Counted from the stretch's first letter, positions 21,299 to 33,688 are shown. The stretch: DNA of 64,000 nt from Buddleja alternifolia (GCA_019426215.1 CM033393.1:9830046-9894045), one strand, 5' to 3'. The notes: a model not told the origin generated them from the sequence alone. A program made the numbers and translations.

Positions 21299-21536
21299 TT
21301 ATCCGTTGAGGCTATTTTCTACACGGCGATATCTCCTCTCTATGTGTTTGGATTTTTTGTGAGACCTTGGTTCCTTTGCTTGCGCGATGGCTCCGTTGTT
21401 GTCACACCATAGTGGCAATGGAAGCTCCATGCTAGGAACAACTTGAAGTTCAGTAATGAACTTCTTTATCCAAACAGCCTCCCTGGCCTTATAGGTATCC
21501 ACCTTGCCATCCGGACCTATCTTTCTTGACACGACA
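21299..21536 (-). pseudogene. Element B RT start fused to RNase H tail
   Basis: Minus-strand frame reading KIGPDGKVDTYKA, the early RT segment, running straight into REAVWIKKF and then LPLWCDNNGAIAQA and KHIERR, the C-terminal RNase H segment. The RT core with YVDD and most of RNase H are missing, and the deletion keeps frame. Its upstream portion lies beyond element C at 27704-27780. Confidence 0.8.
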
Positions 21537-23132
21537 GAATCTTACGTGTATGCACAGCAAGTGTACTGGTCGTGTGTAGTAGTAAAGTGGACGTTAAGTC
21601 CGCGTTTATCGTCTCCACAGGGACAACTACTATCTAAGTACCGAGACTACTATATTACTCTTTTCTAAGTTAGATCGGTCGATAAGAAGGTTGATTAACT
21701 AATTAATAAAAACTAGAAAATAAACTAAGGCAACGTCACACCAAATAAAGGGAGAAAAAAAATAGAGAGAAGTGATCAAGGGACATGGTTCAACCAATTT
21801 TGCATTTCGATTGTGATTTAGGTTCTAGTAGATTATTAGATTGATTTAGCTAAGGCGAAATTCCCTAACGTACGTACTACCCAATCTCTTGGCATAGCAA
21901 CCCTACCCTTGTTAATGATTTCCTATATATCTCTATATGAAAACCCGATTAACGAAGATGCATTTAAGGTCTAGGAATTCCCCACGTGAATGGAAAGCCA
22001 CCTAAAGAAACCGAGTCTATCTCTAGTCGGTTTAACTATAAGGTATTCAATGTTTATATCTTCCCTAGATTATTATCTCTCGATCTCTAACCTAGTCATT
22101 TTATCAAACACTTGGTGATCAAGCAAATGTAGCATTGAGATCAAATATTGAATACATAGCTAAAACCAAAATTAATCCAATAAACACCAACAAATCAACA
22201 ATCAAAATAACATAAATGGCCTATCCATGGCCTCAATCAAACAAGTTTAGCTCATATTCATGTCAAAAGTGCAAATATAAATCATACAAATCATAGGAGA
22301 TTTGAACAAATTCAAGAAACAAATATGTAAAAACTCCCTAATTCTTGTAGAGATGTGGATTCCTTGTTGAATTCTCCATGTTTTGACCTTCAATCTTCTC
22401 TTCTAAGCTCCCTCTCTCTCTATTTTCGTGTGGCAGCTGCTATCCAAGGTGAGTTAGGGTAAAAAATGGCTAAAAGGGGTATTTATAGACCAACCCACTG
22501 CCTCGAACGCCGCGGCGTTCGCTTGTTCAACGCCGCGGCGTTGGCTACTGCATGTGAACGCCGCGGCGTTCGTTGATGAATGCCTCGGCGTTCGTCCCCT
22601 ACTGCTCCAGCCAGTTTTGGTAAACTTCGCATAACATTCTCTACCGATGTCGGAATACACTAATTCAAGATGTTGTAGAATCCTAAAACAAATATCTACA
22701 ACTCTCAACAAGACACTAGGGCCTAAATCAAACGTTAAAGATGACAAAATTGTCTCACAAGTCACTGAATGAGAAAACTCCATCGTAAGACGTCTCTTCC
22801 GATGACGTTTTCACCTCCTTCCCTACATATCTGATCTTTGTCTTCAACATAAGAAATGTACCTTTGCCTCTTATATTTCCATTGGTATAAGAAGTGTGTA
22901 ATTTGGACATGTGTAGAGGAATCTATTCCATAAACTCTAGCACTGCGCAGACAGTTTGTATCTTTATGCATGATTTACCTTCAATCTTTGTTCTTTTCCT
23001 CTAAATGTTATGTTATTCTATAAAATATGAGAAAACAAGGGTCAAAGCATCATATGTGATCAAATTATCAAGGCAACAATCAAAACTAAGTCGATAAACG
23101 GGGGAAAATTAGTGTAAAAATAACATATATCA
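21537..23132 (-). repeat. 3' LTR of element C
   Basis: Pairs with 26137-27698; it keeps a stretch near 21880-21925 that the other copy lacks. Contains the GC palindrome cluster at 22505-22594. Minus-strand frames inside it (22454-22783, 22762-22971) recur in the other LTR but match no domain. Confidence 0.88.
22505..22594. repeat. Cluster of 16-bp GC palindromes in LTR of C
   Basis: GAACGCCGCGGCGTTC (22505-22520), CAACGCCGCGGCGTTG (22528-22543), GAACGCCGCGGCGTTC (22556-22571) and a degenerate fourth copy (about 22579-22594). The other LTR (27081 onward) keeps two full units and remnants. Confidence 0.9.
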
Positions 23133-24965
23133 ACTACCCCCAAACTTAGCTTTGATCGTCCTCGATCAAATACAATCAAGCACACACATGAAGATTGAAA
23201 TTTTCATTTGCCAATTAATACTCGTAAGAGCAAGCATTATACCTTCAAAAACGGTTATGAAAAGCTACACGATGCTTTGAACATATAACAATTTGAAACC
23301 TCACAAAATCTTAGTTTCCATCCCTATATCATGAACTCCCACATCCATATTAATGTCAAGAGCACACTTTAGAAAAGATTATGCAAACCAATTGGAAAGT
23401 AAAGGCATTGAAACAATTCAACATTCGTTAACCTTTCGGTGTGTATAAAGTGCAAAAGTCACAATCAAAAGGTCTTTTCGGCTTGTAACGTAAGGCTAGG
23501 TGATGGCTAGGTTGGAAATTTTGGATAAAGTGACTAAGTCAAGAGAGCCTATAACTCAAAATCATCAATCTAAATTCGCAAATAGACTACAAAAACTTTC
23601 ACAACTTATCACTTATCCCTTTTTCACTCTCTTTTGCCTTTCAACTTACAACCCCCAAACTTGTTTCTTTTCATACCGGGTTGTACACAGATTTCCAAGC
23701 CAGATGATCCAATTGAGTGCCAAGATCAAAGACTAGTCGAGAGCACACTTTTTTTTTCATATATATCTCTCTCTCTCGACTATTTAGCCCATTGCTCAAG
23801 TTTTCATTTCATCCTCTGTTTTACATAATACTTCAAACCTCAAATATCCCAACATAGCCAAAACATCACTATCTAACTCATATACATTCAAATCAAAACA
23901 AGGTGACTACCCATATTCAAGTCAAATGATATGAAGTTCTAAACTCTCTTGATTGGGTGCAAGACATTGTTTTTCTTTTAGGCTAAAAGGTGGTTGTCGT
24001 GGCTTATGAAATAAAGACGAATGGTGGTTTCTAGTGTGCTTAACACACTCCATTCTTTTCAATACGGCTCAAACCAAGGTCTAGAGATTATGCAATATAG
24101 AGAAGACAGAAATGTTAGGCTAATGACAATGAAAGATGGCCTAAATCATTTTATGACTTCACAACATTAATACACACTTCATAGTCAACAAAATTGAAAG
24201 TTCAACGTTTTAAATCCTCAAAAATTCGTATAAGCATGACTAAAAAGGGCTTTCAAGTCACAACATATGACATGTTGACCACAAATAAGGGACTTTGACT
24301 TCGAGAGAGTAGAGATATTCAAATGCATTATGCTCTTATGCAAGGGTGCACCAATTCATGAATTCTAAATCAACAAGGTTGTAAGGTTGTACCCCCAAAC
24401 TTAAATTAAACATTGTCCTCAATGTTCCTGAATTAAATGCAAAGTAAGAGGGATAAGTGTTACAACTCTGAAATGGAGAGATGCGGAGTGAGCACGGTGG
24501 TGGGCTAGTATCCTGGGATCAAAACCTGAAGAAAAGAAATATCTAGAAAATCACATCAACAATAAGACGGGAGAGAAAGCAAGATAAATACAAAAAGGAA
24601 AAACAAGAAAGCGATAAAAAGCTTGGGTTGCCTCCCAAGAAGCGCTTGTTTTAAAGTCATTAGCTTGACTTTACCGAGTTATTTCAAGGGGGTTTTCGAA
24701 TGAATGCCTTGTTCATTCTCCAAGTAAGGATGAAATAGGGCCCGGTGTTACTAGAAAATATGATGAGTAGTGACCAAGCAATCATCCATTCAAATATTTT
24801 CTCATAGCCCATCACCACTTCCATCACTCTTTCTTCCCATTGTGCCGAGTGATGATTTGGACTATTCTCCAAGTTACAAGTAGATGACCGTTTTTCTTCA
24901 CCCATCGAAGTGGAAAACTTGGAGTTCATGATGTAGGACTCGAGGAGACTATTGGTTCTTTTAAC
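23133..24965 (-). other. Non-coding interior of element C
   Basis: About 1.8 kb between the gag-like frame and the 3' LTR where pol would be expected. I see no RT, RNase H or integrase motif in any frame. The polypurine tract (minus strand, at about 23133-23144) is at its left edge. Confidence 0.6.
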
Positions 24966-26003
24966 CTAAGAAAGCTCAACACTAAAAGGATCAAAAGCAT
25001 CAATGCGTAAAGACAAATTCGAATCAATTGGATGCTTACAAACCTCATAGCTATCACAAATAACCATATTAACTCCTGTAGTTAAAAACAACTCACCTTC
25101 ACTAGAATCAATTACCTCTTTACATGTGGAGAGGACAGAGGGTGGAGAATCTTTAGTGATAGGGGGGAGACATTGTAGTCCTAAATCAACCGCTTGTTCA
25201 ACTTCTGTATTGAGGGAAGCCTCACTTTCTTTTGTGCGATTCTCAAGGGTGCATGACTCTCTCTCCTTCCATAAGTTGATTGCTTGATCGACTAGTATGA
25301 CCACTTCCCTACTATGAGCTTCTGACTCCTTTCTACGAGCTTCCATCTCCTTTATGATAGCTTCCATCTCGTTTATGCTAGCTTGTGAGCTTGCACAATC
25401 TACATTCAACTGGTCCTCAAGAGTAGATGTCATCGTTGGCTCTTGTTGATAGGAACTATCATATTGTTGGGAGGGAAGGCTACAGACATGGTCAAATCCT
25501 GAGGCATTGTTGTAACTCCATGTTGAGCTTGCAGGATTTATCCAACCAGGATGGTAAGTATGCTCATAGGTTTCCATTTTCATTGGGGTTGATGAGGCGA
25601 ATGATGGATCCCAATCATGCGCCAATCCTGGTGAAAACATCATTCCATCATTGTTGTAACTCCATGTTGATCTTGAATGATTTAGCCAACCGGGATGGTA
25701 AGTGTGCTCATAGGATTCCATAGGTGGTAAAACAATTGGCCCAGCTGCTCCTTGAATGTTTGGCATCATGTAATCCCTCATAAGGATTTGTGGAGATACC
25801 TCCGGTTGCTTTAGAGGGATGCCAAGCTTTGCAATTTCCCGACGCACCGCTTCTGCTAGGACAGCGGGATCTATGTGTATATAAGGAGTCTCCATCGTGG
25901 CTTGCTGTGGTTGAGTCTCCCTTTGTAGTCTTACCCCTCGAGTAAATGTGCATTCAATCTCAGGGTCCAACTCCGCTAGTCCAATCCCACTAGTACCTGT
26001 CAT
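24966..26003 (-). CDS. Gag-like protein of element C
   Basis: The single long frame of element C, 345 codons, starting about 110 bp after the primer site as gag normally does. A motif YEHTYHPGW occurs at residues 98-106 and again at 146-154, each followed by STWSYNN. It resembles the NPGWRNHPNFSW-type motif of Athila/Tat Gag proteins, here duplicated. Residues about 210-240 are Glu/Lys-rich and may form a coiled coil. No zinc knuckle is visible. The frame is intact, in contrast to the pol genes around it, but there is no evidence of expression. It is a transposon protein and not a host gene. Confidence 0.6.
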   Translation of the reverse strand: MTGTSGIGLAELDPEIECTFTRGVRLQRETQPQQATMETPYIHIDPAVLAEAVRREIAKLGIPLKQPEVSPQILMRDYMMPNIQGAAGPIVLPPMESYEHTYHPGWLNHSRSTWSYNNDGMMFSPGLAHDWDPSFASSTPMKMETYEHTYHPGWINPASSTWSYNNASGFDHVCSLPSQQYDSSYQQEPTMTSTLEDQLNVDCASSQASINEMEAIIKEMEARRKESEAHSREVVILVDQAINLWKERESCTLENRTKESEASLNTEVEQAVDLGLQCLPPITKDSPPSVLSTCKEVIDSSEGELFLTTGVNMVICDSYEVCKHPIDSNLSLRIDAFDPFSVELS

Positions 26004-26112
26004 GCACTAATGAGATCAATCTCGCACAAAGAAAGACAAAACAATTAGTAGAAAAAAAAATGATCTAAGCTCAGAAAGAATAAGAGAATCTCAATATTAG
26101 ATACCATAGTTG

Positions 26113-26130
26113 TCCCCGGCAACGGCGCCA
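26113..26130 (-). other. Primer binding site of element C (tRNA-Asp)
   Basis: Minus strand TGGCGCCGTTGCCGGGGA, matching the 3' end of tRNA-Asp, six bases inside the 5' LTR. Confidence 0.85.
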
Positions 26131-26136
26131 AAAACT

Positions 26137-27698
26137 TGACATGACAGAATCTTACGTGTATGCACAGCAAGTGTACTGGTCGTGTGTAGTAGTAAAGTGG
26201 ACGTTAAATCCGCGTTTATCGTCTCCACAGGGACAACTACTATCTAAGTACCGAGACTACTATATTACTCTTTTCTAACTTAGATCGGTCGATAAGAAGG
26301 TTGATTAACTAATTAATAAAAACTAGAAAATAAACTAAGGCAACGTCACACCAAATAAAAGGAGAAAAAAAATAGAGAGAAGCGATCAAGGGACATGGTT
26401 CAACCAATTTTGCATTATGATTGTGATTTAGGTTCTATTGGATTATTAGATTGATTTAGCAAAGGCGAAATTCCCTAACGTACGTACTATATGGTTTCCT
26501 ATATAGCTCTATATGAAAACCCGATTAGCGAAGATGCATTTAAGGTCTAGGAATTCCCCACGTGAATGAAAAGCCACCTAAAGAAACCGAGTCTATCTCT
26601 AGTCGGTTTAACTATAAGGTATTCAATGTTTATATCTTCCCTAGATTATTATCTCTCGATCTCTAACCTAGTCATTTTATCAAACACTTGGTGATCAAGC
26701 AAATGTAGCATTGAGATCAAATATTGAATACATAGCTAAAACCAAAATTAATCCAATAAACACCAACAAATCAACAATCAAAATAACATAAATGGCCTAT
26801 CCATGACCTCAATCAAACAAGTTTAGCTCATATTCATGTCAAAAGTGCAAATATAAATCATACAAGTCATAGGAGATTTGAACAAATTCAAGAAACAAAT
26901 ATGTAAAAACTCCCTAATTCTTGTAGAGATGTAGATTCCTTGTTGAATTCTCCATGTTTTGACCTTCAATCTTCTCTTCTAAGCTCCCTCTCTCTCTATT
27001 TTCGTGTGGCAGCTGTTATCCAAGGTGAGTTAGGGTAAAAAATGGATAAAAGGGGTATTTATAGACCAACCCACTGCCTCGAACGCCGCGGCGTTCGCTT
27101 GTTGAACGCCGCGGCGTTGGCTACTGCATGTGAACGCTTGGATGAATGCCTCGGCGTTCGTCCCCTGCTGCTCCAGCCAGTTTTGGTAAACTTCGCATAA
27201 CTTTCTCTACCGATGTCGGAATACACTAATTCAAGATGCTGTAGAATACTAAAACAAATATCTAAAACTCTCAAGAAGACACTAGGGCCTAAATCAAACG
27301 TTAAAGATGACAAAATTGTCTCACAAGTCACTGAATGAGAAAACTCCATCGTAAGACGTCTCTTCCGATGACGTTTTCACCTCCTTCCCTACATATCTGA
27401 TCTTTGTCTTCAACATAAGAAATGTACCTTTGCCTCTTATATTTCCATTGGTATAAGAAGTGTGTAATTTGGACATGTGTAGAGAAATCTATTCCATAAA
27501 CTCTAGCACTGCGCAGACAGTTTGTATCTTTATGCATGATTTACCTTCAATTCTTGTTCTTTTCCTCTAAATGTTATGTTATTCTATAAAATATGAGAAA
27601 ACAAGGGTCAAAGCATCATTTGTGATCAAATTATCAAGGCAACAATCAAAACTAAGTCGATAAACGGGGGAAAACTAGTGTAAAAATAACATATATGA
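26137..27698 (-). repeat. 5' LTR of element C
   Basis: Direct copy of 21537-23132 with a missing stretch near 26490 and part of the palindrome cluster reduced. It ends GA where CA is expected, probably a substitution. Confidence 0.88.
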
Positions 27699-27703
27699 TT
27701 TCT

Positions 27704-28985
27704 CTTATAGATCCATTTGCATCCAATAGGTACAATACCTTTGGGAGGATCTACTAGATTCCAAACTTGGTTCTAATACATCGAATCCATTTCCACTTTC
27801 ATAGCTTCATGCCATTTCGCAGAATCCATATCCATCATTGCCTGGTCATTACTAGAGGGATCGTCTCCATGGTTTCCTTCTGCTATTGCATGCAAATTAT
27901 GCTCTCCTTGTAGCAGAGAACCATATCTCGCAGGTGGTTGAGATACTCTAGTAGACCTGCGCACTGATGGTTCTGTCGTTTCTGGGTCGGGTTGGGTCTC
28001 TTGAACAGTGTCTTCCATAGGGGATTCATTTTGCTCTTGTAGAACAATACTTCTACCAGCTCCTCCTTCTCGAATGAATTCTTCTTCGAGAAAGATTGCC
28101 TGTAAGGCAACAATGATTCTCTGATCATCGGGAAGGTAGAAAAGGTATCCCATGGAATCCTCGGGATATCCAACGAATCGCCCTTTCATGGACCTAGCCT
28201 CCAATTTCTCTGCCTTGGTCTTTTTCACGTAAGCTCGGCAACCCCATATTCTTATGTGTTTCAGATTAGGCTTCCTTCCACGCCATATCTGATACGGTGT
28301 TTTAGGAACAGATTTGGAGGGACATCTATTCAGAATATGAGTTGCTGTAAGCAGCGCGTGCCCCCACAATGAAATGGGCAAATCTGTGTAGCTGAGCATA
28401 GATCGAACCATGTCCAACAGTGTTCGATTCCTTCGTTCTGCTACGACATTTAATTGTGGAGTTGCTGGAGGAGTAAGCTGTAATAGTATGCCATGTTCTC
28501 TAAGGAACTGGTCAAACTCCGCACTCATATATTCGCCACCGCGGTCAGACCGAAGTGTCTTTATATGATGCCCGGTTTGGTTTTCGACTAAAGTCTTGAA
28601 TTCAATGAATTTCTCCAATGATTCAGACCTGTACTTCATTAAATACACGTAGCCATACCTAGAATGGTCCTCGGTAAATGTAATGAAGTACTGAAAACCA
28701 CCGCGGGCCATATTTCCAAATGGTCCGCACACATCAGTATGAACTAGACCTAAGACTTCTGTGACTCTTTCAAAATTCCCTGTGAAGGGGGACTTGGTCA
28801 TTTTGCCTTGGATACAAGACTCACAAGTGTGATAGGGATCTAATCCCGATGAGTCTATGACTCTATCCTTTTCTAACTCGTGTAGTCTTTGGTCCCCGAC
28901 ATGACCTAGTCTTAAGTGCCACAGCTGTCTCAAGTTTGTACCATACATTCTACGTTTTCTTGTTACAGCGTTAACATTACAATCA
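27704..28985 (-). pseudogene. Element B integrase and start of RT
   Basis: Minus-strand copia integrase: HLRLGH and CESC of the zinc-binding HHCC domain, catalytic Asp in HTDVCGPF, Asp in LRSDRGGEY and Glu in [12 protein letters not shown], then the GKT-like C-terminal region (RFVGYPEDSMGYLFYL). It leads into the RT N-terminus (QVWNLVDPPKG, CKWIYKR) at 27704-27780, where element C interrupts. A stop replaces the codon before NQVWN. A frameshift near 28985 separates it from the protease frame. The catalytic DDE triad is intact although the gene is broken. Confidence 0.88.
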
Positions 28986-29289
28986 TTTTTGGGATATTAA
29001 TATAATATAAACCATTTATTAAAGACGCATTGCCAACACATTCATTTCTAAAATAAATGTCACAAAAATTGTTCATAAAGGAAAATAAATAACCTTTCCT
29101 GACTAAAACAGGAATTGAAACAATATTCTTAAGCCCGTTGGGCAAAACAAGGCAATTGTCTAAATATAATAAATGTCCAGATGATAAACTAAGGGAAGTG
29201 GTGCCAATGTGTGAGGCTGCTACACTATGACCGCTGCCAACATTGATCATCACTTCACCATGCTCCAACTTCTTACTTCTTTCGAGCTC
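28963..29289 (-). pseudogene. Element B protease C-terminal part and linker
   Basis: Continues the Gag-protease frame after an in-frame TAG (29290-29292) at a position that is Gln in related elements. Motifs: [30 protein letters not shown], typical of the segment between copia protease and integrase. It ends in a frameshift near 28985. Confidence 0.8.
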
Positions 29290-30225
29290 CTAGTTCATAA
29301 CACATATGTGAGCACTAGCCCCAGAGTCTAGAATCCAGGAAGTTGAAAATATGGTAACAGAACAATTTGTTTCTAAAACATTAAGTTCTATAACTGAAGT
29401 AATCTCTGCTTTCAGCTTGGGACAGTCACGTTTCCAGTGTCCCATCTCATGGCAGTGAAGACATTTGTCTGTCTTCTTTAGACCTCTTCCCTTGAACCCA
29501 TTGTTTTTCCCTTTGCCTGTGTCACTCGATATTTTAGACACTCCCAGTTGCTTTTTACCTTTGCCCTTCTTCTTTCTGAAGGGCTTGGATGTCCCCGTGG
29601 TAACGGCTAAAGCAACTTCCTTCCCCTTGGGCTTCATCTGACCTTGAGCAGTTGAGAGCTTGTTCAATAGCCCAGCTAATGTGCACTCAATGTCGTTCAT
29701 GTTGAAGTTCACAATAAACTGTGAAAAGGATTTGGGGAGTGGCTGAAGAATGAGATCTGTCTGAAGGTGGAAGTCCATGTTGAAATCAAGAGCTTCCAAT
29801 CTCTCAATCATGGAAATCATTTTTATGACGTGGGTGCCCACATCTTCACCTTCTCCCATCCTTGCGCCAAAGAGCTCTCTCGATATGTCATACCGAGCAA
29901 TCCTACTGTGCTCTCCGTACAGCTCCTTGAGGTGCAATAACACTGACTTTGCGTCATCCATGTCTTCATGGGATCGCTGCAGGTCGTTGCTCATGGAGCC
30001 GAGCATGTAACCTTTAACACGAGTATCATCCTTGATCCAAGTGTTATAGTTATAATGGGCGTCTTCATCGTCATCGTCTCCAGGGACAGGGGGACGATTT
30101 CCCTCGAGTACATAACCCAGTGATTCTAAGCTAAGGACAATCCTTAAGTTTCTGAGCCAGTCGGCAAAGTTGGGTCCAGTGAGGACATTCTTTTCAAGCA
30201 GTATGGATAGAGAGTTATTAACCAT
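29290..30225 (-). pseudogene. Element B Gag and protease N-terminus
   Basis: Starts at the ATG giving MVNNSLSILLEKN; the frame stays open a further 56 codons upstream, but the copies in A and G start at the equivalent site. A copia Gag (UBN2-like) domain includes LTGPNFADWLRNLRIVL and LKELYGEHSRIARYDIS. The zinc knuckle is CLHCHEMGHWKRDC (C-x2-C-x4-H-x4-C). The protease active site is WILDSGASAH. In this copy Gag and protease share one frame without the stop seen in A and G. The frame is closed by TAG at 29290-29292. Confidence 0.85.
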
Positions 30226-31999
30226 TTTGAGAGAGATAAAATTACTGTAGAAAATTAACCAAGATTCAATTAGATAATTATGTTGTACCCAAGCAAAAAT
30301 TAGGACTTTAATTTTTGACTTGGCTCCCACTACATTTTTCGAACCATTGCACTCCCACTGCAATGAACGGAAATCTCGTTGGAAAGATTTCATAGTCTGT
30401 GATTGAGTTCTTCAAAAATTTCAATGAGTTGCAATCTGTAACGATGTATGGCTCATTGGAACTTTTGAAGTGACATGCCATGTCAACCAGTCTTACTGAT
30501 GATTCAATCTGCTTTTGGCTCATGGATCACTCAACCTCAGCCTGTACCGAAATATTGGTGGTGATCCATCTAAGTACTTTCCCATCAACTCCTATCGATC
30601 TAACAGTTGAATCTTATCTTGCAACCTGTAAGGGTGATATGGGATAAGATTTGCTTCGACCAATGGCATCAAATGCACTTGAAGAGATATGGATTATGAA
30701 TTAATGCATAACCCCCATTAGTCGGGACGATGCCATGCATAACTCATAATCCCATCTTTTCCAAGTTTGATGGAGAGCCAGGATATCCAATATCCCTTAC
30801 TTACTTACTATTTAAAGTGGGAGAATTTTTGAAAAATTAAGGTCTCACTTTGCACATTAATTTATTACGCGCATATATGGATTATAATCATGCATGCATA
30901 GAAAAACCTAGTTATTCTAACAACATGCATTTTCATGGACATTCTAGATTGATCTAAGCCAATAGATCAATCAGGGGGATAGGGGTCTATTATCAATCTA
31001 ATTTCTAATAGATCTTCGGGCTCCAAGCTAGAAAAGGTCCTACCTCTATTTTACACAACTCAGAAAGCGCCCTATACATTATACTACCATAATTAAAAGT
31101 ACAAACTGGGGGGCAATTGCCCAATACAACTCAGATAATACCAAAGCGGTAAAACCCTAAGTCCATGGAAGCATCCACCACAACATACATCAAAGCATGT
31201 AAGTAAACTATTTAAGTTTATGTTAGTTTTAAGTTTAAAATCGAAAAGAAATTCAAAAACCGATTAAATCTAATTTAATTAGAAGAGATGAATTTTGATT
31301 TCAATTTTAAAGGGAAATAAATCCAATTTATTATTTAGGAAATAAGTCAAACCTATTCCTTATTTATTTTGGAAAAATATAACCAGCCTTAAATAAATCC
31401 TATTTATTTAGTCGTCACTAATCATAAATAAAAATCCAATTTAATTTATGATTTCATTAAATCCAATTTAATATTAAAGTCAAATCAAATTTAACTTAAT
31501 TAAATCCAATTTAATTTTAAGAAAAACATTTTTAGGGAAAAAGGGTTTTGACAAATCACGGGTCGAATTTGTCTATTAGGGTCAAACCCTAATATTTATT
31601 AATTTATATATATATATATATATTTAAATATAAAATATATATATATATTAATACACTAGGCCGGGCCCAGCGCACGCGTGCTGGGCTTCGGCCCAGCACT
31701 GCTGGGCCGAACCCAGCACAACTAGGGCGGCTGGTGTTGCCCTAGTTCCGTCGATTGCGCCGCCACCCTTACCTTTTCCCTTTTTTTTTTTTCTAATTAC
31801 ATGAATGGGGTGGTGCCACCCCGATTTGTCATTGCCAACGACGAAAAACATGTAATCATGCGACGATTTCAAGGCGATAAATATTTTCAAAATTTCAGAT
31901 TTAATATCGAATATTAAATACATAAAATCAAATTTTATAAAAAATACAATTTTAACCAACATAATCTTAAACGCAAAAATCATCAGATCCGTTTAAGTC
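30226..31999 (-). other. Leader of element B
   Basis: About 1.8 kb between primer site and gag without a credible gene. A GC-rich hairpin block at 31660-31735 includes GCCCAGCGCACGCGTGCTGG (31665 onward) and GCCCAGCACTGCTGGGC (31691-31707), next to a TA microsatellite at 31603-31648. Confidence 0.6.
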
Positions 32000-32012
32000 G
32001 GCTCTGATACCA
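32000..32012 (-). other. Primer binding site of element B (tRNA-iMet)
   Basis: Minus strand TGGTATCAGAGCC, one base from the 5' LTR. Confidence 0.9.
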
Positions 32013-32013
32013 C

Positions 32014-33683
32014 TGTTAGGAATCCCGTACAGAAAACAGAGAATTGCAGGGGAAGATTCGAGGATTCCTACTGGTAGATCACAAAAATAGATCTGATCAT
32101 TTTTTTCATGGGTTTCGCGAAATTTAGAATAAATAAACATACCCTTTTGATTCGTTTATTAATTCTGCAGAACAGCAATCCTCCAAGGGCTCCTGTCTCT
32201 AAAGCTTCACGCGAAACGAGCCTTCCAAAGATCCCGAAACTCCTCATTTTCTTGCTAGAGTGGACGGCTAGAGAGGAGAGAGGGGAGATACTTCTTTTCT
32301 TTTTATGTTGTGTAATCAGATTAGTTACCTTGTCACTTAGGGTTTTGTTCCACTGTAGGAGTCCTATTTAAACTCAACTAGCTCGTGGAACAAGTTGGAG
32401 ACTACTCCAAGAAACCCTAGAGTGGCCACCCCTTGGGGCTTTCTTTTGGACTGGGTGGGCTTTTAATTTGCTTGTGCAATTTCTAGCCCATCTGTATATA
32501 TTTAAATTTAAATTCAATTTAAATATAATATATACTATTAATTAATTCCAATTAATTAATATACTAATTAAATAATTTAATCTAATCTAATTAAATTAAT
32601 TATTTAATTAATTGATTTAATATAATTAAATCAATCGGTCCATTTAATTCTTTCTAAAAGAATTACACAAAAAGATACATCCCACTCATTTCTTATAGCG
32701 CGACTCTTTAGGTTCGTCTCAATTGGCAAAGGGAGGAATTAGCTAAGGATGTGAGTGTCACCTAGCCAGACTCGTGGACTCACATCGTAACCCAATTGAG
32801 TACGAAATGAATGAATCATTTTACGAACCTCTTGATCATAAATGCCGTATGAGTATAAGCCCTTCACTGACGTATCCCGATTAAGTAAGAGTCATGGAAA
32901 ATGTCAAACTTACTAAACTTGATACAGTGCATTAGATTATAGCATAATGAAATTACTAAACCACCCTCAATGTCCCACATGAGTTAGTTGTTTATGCTTT
33001 GGCCAAAGACTTATAACTTCATTAGCCTATAATCGCACAGGATACTTTCTTGTTTACTATCGAGACAGTGAATCCCATCTTGGCGATCACTGATCAACTG
33101 CTACTTGTCTTATTGATATCGCACTTCGAGGTCGACCCCACCGACGGGTGATATGGGCCTAACTACTCTGGCAACATATCCAATAATACAAGCACATTGA
33201 TCATGAACCCTCAGGTCTAAGGCTCACGCATACTATTATGATCAGTAATCCAATCATTGACAGTCACTGAGTAAATACCCATGTGATCGGATTACTACGA
33301 GCCGTGTTCGAATATGTCAATTCCATTGACATATCTATGATACTTGCTCCCAGTATCCCTATAGTGTTCGACTGGCACTCATCGACAGAGCATGTGTCAT
33401 ACAAGTCGAATCTTAATGCCCAATCAAGATTCTTTGACTTGCGAACCCTTTTAAGTGATAAGGTGTAAGACTCTTTCCATGCCACGTCTTTATTCCATAA
33501 AGGGCAAAGAGTCAAACCTTTATTCACATGGACTAATGTGCAATACTTATTTAGATTTCGTAAAGATTTATATGAACAAAATATAAATGCCTTTATTAAT
33601 TTCTTTCAATAGTTTGTACAACATAATAAGATACCCTAATCTAACTATTTGTCCTCATTGCCATCTAGAGCATATACCTAACA
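32014..33683 (-). repeat. 5' LTR of element B
   Basis: Direct copy of 19531-21189. CTTTGGCCAAAG palindrome at 32997-33008. Confidence 0.9.
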
Positions 33684-33688
33684 CCATT

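Larger units (their letters stand above)
21537..27698 (-). mobile_element. Element C: non-autonomous Ty3/gypsy Athila/Tat-like LTR element nested in B
   Basis: LTR copies 21537-23132 and 26137-27698 begin TGACA(C/T)GACAG. Flanks TTTCT (21532-21536) and TTTCT (27699-27703) are a perfect duplication inside the RT of B. Minus orientation is set by a primer site TGGCGCCGTTGCCGGGGA (26113-26130, minus strand), complementary to tRNA-Asp and typical of the Athila/Tat group, and a polypurine TTTGGGGGTAGT beside the left LTR. The 3-kb interior has one 345-codon gag-like frame and no protease, RT or integrase, so movement would need a partner. Confidence 0.88.
19531..33683 (-). mobile_element. Element B: Ty1/copia LTR retrotransposon nested in A
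   Basis: Left LTR 19531-21189 and right LTR 32014-33683 both begin TGTTAGG and end AACA. Flanks CCATT (19526-19530) and CCATT (33684-33688) are a perfect 5-bp duplication, so B inserted into the leader of A. It reads on the minus strand: primer site at 32000-32012, gag-protease, integrase, then RT. The RT/RNase H section is interrupted by element C and also internally deleted, with the remnant at 21299-21536 joining the start of RT straight to the RNase H tail. The LTRs look very similar to each other. Confidence 0.93.

Noticed and set aside
22454..22971. Minus-strand frames (109 and 69 codons) repeated at 27059-27537
   Set aside because: They lie in the LTRs of element C and recur only because LTRs are duplicated. 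They have no domain, and the palindrome cluster supplies Ala/Arg-rich codons.
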